The notes under the pieces were generated by a model that was given only the letters and a program-made list of their open reading frames with translations, had not been told where the DNA came from and searched no databases. This document shows positions 61,878 through 64,000 of a stretch of DNA of 64,000 bases, piece by piece. Each line of letters starts with the position of its first letter. Position 1 is the first letter of the stretch. This stretch comes from Chryseobacterium gleum. Lineage in GTDB: Bacteria > Bacteroidota > Bacteroidia > Flavobacteriales > BACL11. The stretch is from NCBI GenBank assembly GCA_945865535.1, contig CAMBDW010000008.1, positions 18,801 to 82,800 of the forward strand, in the 5' to 3' direction. Made by a program: the position numbers and the translations under genes.

Positions 61878-64000
61878 ATGAAAAAACTACTTTTTCTTTT
61901 AATTTTATTATCTGTTTTTGTTAATGCGAATGCAACCCATATTATGGGAGGTGAGATTACCTGGGAATGTATTAAGGATCCTTCTGATCCAAATGTTGGT
62001 AAGTATATTTTTAAAATGAAATTGTATCGTGATTGTGATGGAACTACTTTATCAACTTTTGCTCAAACATTGGATGTTTGGAATCACCCATCTGTTACTC
62101 AAATTACCGTTGACTGGATATTAAGTGCTGATATTTCACCAAATTGTGATGTATTTAATAGTGGAAATGGAGCTTTAGATTGTGTTACAAACCCTGTTGG
62201 TGCAGTGGAAGAATATATTTATGTATCTCAGCCGGTTTCATTGCCTGGGATTCCTCCTGTAAATGGCTGGCATTTTACCTGGGATTCATGCTGTAGAAAT
62301 GGGGCAATTACAAATTTAGTGATTACTGGAGGTAGTAATCCATCAGAAGGTTTTACTCTACGAGCATCCATGTTCCGTTACCTAGATGCATTGGGAAATC
62401 CGATTCCTGCAGATCCTTGCTTTGATAATTCTCCAAAATTTAATGAAAGTCCTCAAACTATTATTTGTACAGGATACCCTTTTTCTTACACTCATAACGC
62501 TTCAGATATCGAACTAGATAGTATTGTTTATAATTGGGATCAACCATTAGATGATATTGCTTTTGGTCAAGCATATAACCCCCCATTAAATCCTGTTCCA
62601 TTACCTTTTTTAGCTCCTTATACGTTTAATGCTCCATTGCCTGGAGGTGTTGTACTAGATCCTCAATCAGGTGAAATATCTTATAATTCAAATATTTCTG
62701 GAAATTTTGTGTCCGTTATTCGTATTGATGCTTTTAAATGTGGTCAGTTAGTAGCATCAATTTACAGAGAGATTCAGGCAATTTTAATCTCTTGTCCCAC
62801 TTTACCTGGGGGTATAATTAACTTACCTCCAGTTGTTTCGCCACCATTTCCGTTACCTACTCAATATTATACAACTGTTCCGGCTGGGGCTATTGTTACT
62901 TTTAATATTACTGCCATTGATAATGATTTGTATGCCAATGGTGCCGTGCAAGATATTACTTTAGAGGTATCAGGGGGCCAATTTGCTGATGATTACATTA
63001 CTAATACAATGTGTGATAATCCTCCTTGTGCAACTTTTACTAGCATTTCTAATCAGCCTCCTCCAATTACTGGGGCTCAATTAGTTGAAGGGATTTTTGA
63101 ATGGCAAACAGCTTGTAGTCATGTTGCTACTGATGCTGGCTGTGGAATCACTTCAAATATCTATACTTTTGCAATAAAAGCTTTTGATGATTTTTGCCCA
63201 GCTAATGCAATTACAATTGCAACCATTACTATTGAGGTAACTTCAGCAGATTCTTTACCTGCTGTTGATTTTGATTGTGCTTGGGAGGATCAAGGAAATA
63301 TTATTTTCAATTGGAATCATTCAGCAGGTGCTAGTATATCAACTGAATATCATATACATGCGGCTTCAAATATAGGGGGGCCATATTCTATTGTTGCGGA
63401 TGTTTTTTATCCTAATAATAATTATACTATAGCTGCATCTTCATTGCCAGCAGGCTCAAATTTTTTTTACGTAACAAGTGAATCAACTTGTGCAGATAAC
63501 TCAGTCCCTTCAGACACGATTTCACCTATTAAGTTTTCTGTTAGCTCCACTGATGTAAACTGTTGGGATGATACAGATGGCTTTATTAGTGTTGATGTAG
63601 ATGATTATATTAATGTTTTACAGTATCAGTTTTCATTGGATGGAATCGTAAATACCAATCCTTTTCCTATGGATACTGTTTTTAATGGTGTTAGTGCGGG
63701 GACTCATATTCTTACTGTTGCAGATGTTACTAGTGGTTGTGTTATAGATGTTCCAATTACCATTTTAGCCCCTGGCTTTCCATTGCAGGCCTTAGTTTCG
63801 ACTTCAACAAATACGTGTTACGGAAGTGATTTGGCTCTTGCTGTTGGTACAGCAGCAGGGGGTACACATGGTTATAGTTATGAGTGGTTTGATTCAGGTT
63901 TGAATAGTTTCAGTATCAATGACACGGCTTTTGGTTTGAGTGCTGGGACTTATTATTTGGAGGTAATGGATGCCAATGGTTGTGATACTTTCACTACAGT
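61878..64000 (+). CDS. Large secreted adhesin-like protein with SprB-type repeats (3' partial)
   Basis: From ATG 61878 the frame stays open to the window's end (about 707 residues), so the gene continues outside. A signal peptide (MKKLLFLLILLSVFVNANA) is followed by 'THIMGGEITWECI' and 'GKYIFKMKLYRDCDGTTL', the standard N-terminus of large Bacteroidota gliding-associated surface proteins, then 'FTWDSCCRNGAITNL'. Ig-like/cadherin-like segments follow. Near the end, 'GYSYEWFDSG' and 'GLSAGTYYLEVMDANGCD' form a SprB repeat. The unseen C-terminus would be expected to hold more repeats and a type B (gliding-motility-associated) sorting domain. It is probably a T9SS cargo acting in adhesion or gliding. 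Confidence 0.82.
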   Translation, partial: MKKLLFLLILLSVFVNANATHIMGGEITWECIKDPSDPNVGKYIFKMKLYRDCDGTTLSTFAQTLDVWNHPSVTQITVDWILSADISPNCDVFNSGNGALDCVTNPVGAVEEYIYVSQPVSLPGIPPVNGWHFTWDSCCRNGAITNLVITGGSNPSEGFTLRASMFRYLDALGNPIPADPCFDNSPKFNESPQTIICTGYPFSYTHNASDIELDSIVYNWDQPLDDIAFGQAYNPPLNPVPLPFLAPYTFNAPLPGGVVLDPQSGEISYNSNISGNFVSVIRIDAFKCGQLVASIYREIQAILISCPTLPGGIINLPPVVSPPFPLPTQYYTTVPAGAIVTFNITAIDNDLYANGAVQDITLEVSGGQFADDYITNTMCDNPPCATFTSISNQPPPITGAQLVEGIFEWQTACSHVATDAGCGITSNIYTFAIKAFDDFCPANAITIATITIEVTSADSLPAVDFDCAWEDQGNIIFNWNHSAGASISTEYHIHAASNIGGPYSIVADVFYPNNNYTIAASSLPAGSNFFYVTSESTCADNSVPSDTISPIKFSVSSTDVNCWDDTDGFISVDVDDYINVLQYQFSLDGIVNTNPFPMDTVFNGVSAGTHILTVADVTSGCVIDVPITILAPGFPLQALVSTSTNTCYGSDLALAVGTAAGGTHGYSYEWFDSGLNSFSINDTAFGLSAGTYYLEVMDANGCDTFTT

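Overview
The window is a strongly AT-rich, densely packed chromosomal segment from a member of the Bacteroidota, most likely order Flavobacteriales. The evidence is a type IX secretion / gliding core (gldJ, a PorP/SprF protein, porU, porV, and separately a gldA-like ABC gene), several secreted proteins with T9SS C-terminal sorting domains, the archaeal/eukaryotic-type short prolyl-tRNA synthetase, an isolated atpD-atpC pair, and many Bacteroidota-type promoters (TAnnTTTG at -7). No rRNA, CRISPR array, IS element or phage was seen. It looks like core genome, with oddities in detail rather than as islands.

Layout. 1-2162: end of a surface-polysaccharide export cluster (SLBB export protein cut by the window edge, and a Wzz-type chain-length protein). 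2159-10825: murF, gldJ, porP/sprF (minus strand), then porU and porV (plus strand), i.e. T9SS assembly and the sortase with its shuttle. 10829-16991: ispF, a DUF4442 protein, an aquaporin-like channel, tpx, and a minus-strand operon made of an unusual uracil-DNA glycosylase/L,D-transpeptidase fusion, rlmB, a methyltransferase, a ZIP transporter and an AAA ATPase. 17080-20594: small lipoprotein, lipA, and a large secreted M43 metalloprotease. 20653-26002 (minus): lpxK, purine nucleoside phosphorylase, a choice-of-anchor-B protein, gatB, lpxH. 26051-29131: Nif3-like protein, zinc-ribbon coiled-coil protein, and a TPR gene broken by two compensating homopolymer frameshifts. 29128-36118: FadL-like porin, a Tyr/Asn-rich lipoprotein, proS, a conserved unknown, tRNA-Glu(UUC), rpsT, upp, a small membrane protein, a yjjG-like phosphatase. 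36093-45982 (minus): a tightly packed run of ten genes reading M61 peptidase, a 57-aa CDGSH-type protein, hpt, adk, obgE, PAP2, a BNR-repeat secreted protein, a PafA-type phosphatase, aroB, aroA. 46117-53766: lpdA, metK, and a metH-metF operon. 53763-61738: gldA-like, rsgA, dtd, a YiiX/YebB-like hydrolase, atpC-atpD, ribF, UvrD/PcrA helicase. 61878-end: N-terminal part of a large SprB-like adhesin.

The most striking region is the 394-bp divergent spacer between metK and metH (48774-49167). On the plus strand it carries a complete SAM-I (S-box) riboswitch for metH-metF. On the minus strand, in front of metK, it carries a second SAM aptamer resembling the SAM-II class. Each aptamer starts within a few bases of the predicted transcription start, and each has a complementary downstream segment that could act as an alternative fold. 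Thus SAM synthesis and methionine regeneration would be controlled by two different aptamer classes placed back to back.

Other points worth attention are the Ung-L,D-transpeptidase fusion with what looks like a signal-peptide remnant at its junction; a CDGSH-like mini-protein lacking one cluster cysteine; a repeated TAnnTTTG-N4/5-ATG promoter/start arrangement implying leaderless mRNAs; terminators fused to the next gene's promoter; and an aquaporin-like channel without the usual selectivity-filter arginine. All calls come from reading the sequence and from family knowledge; no database search was run.
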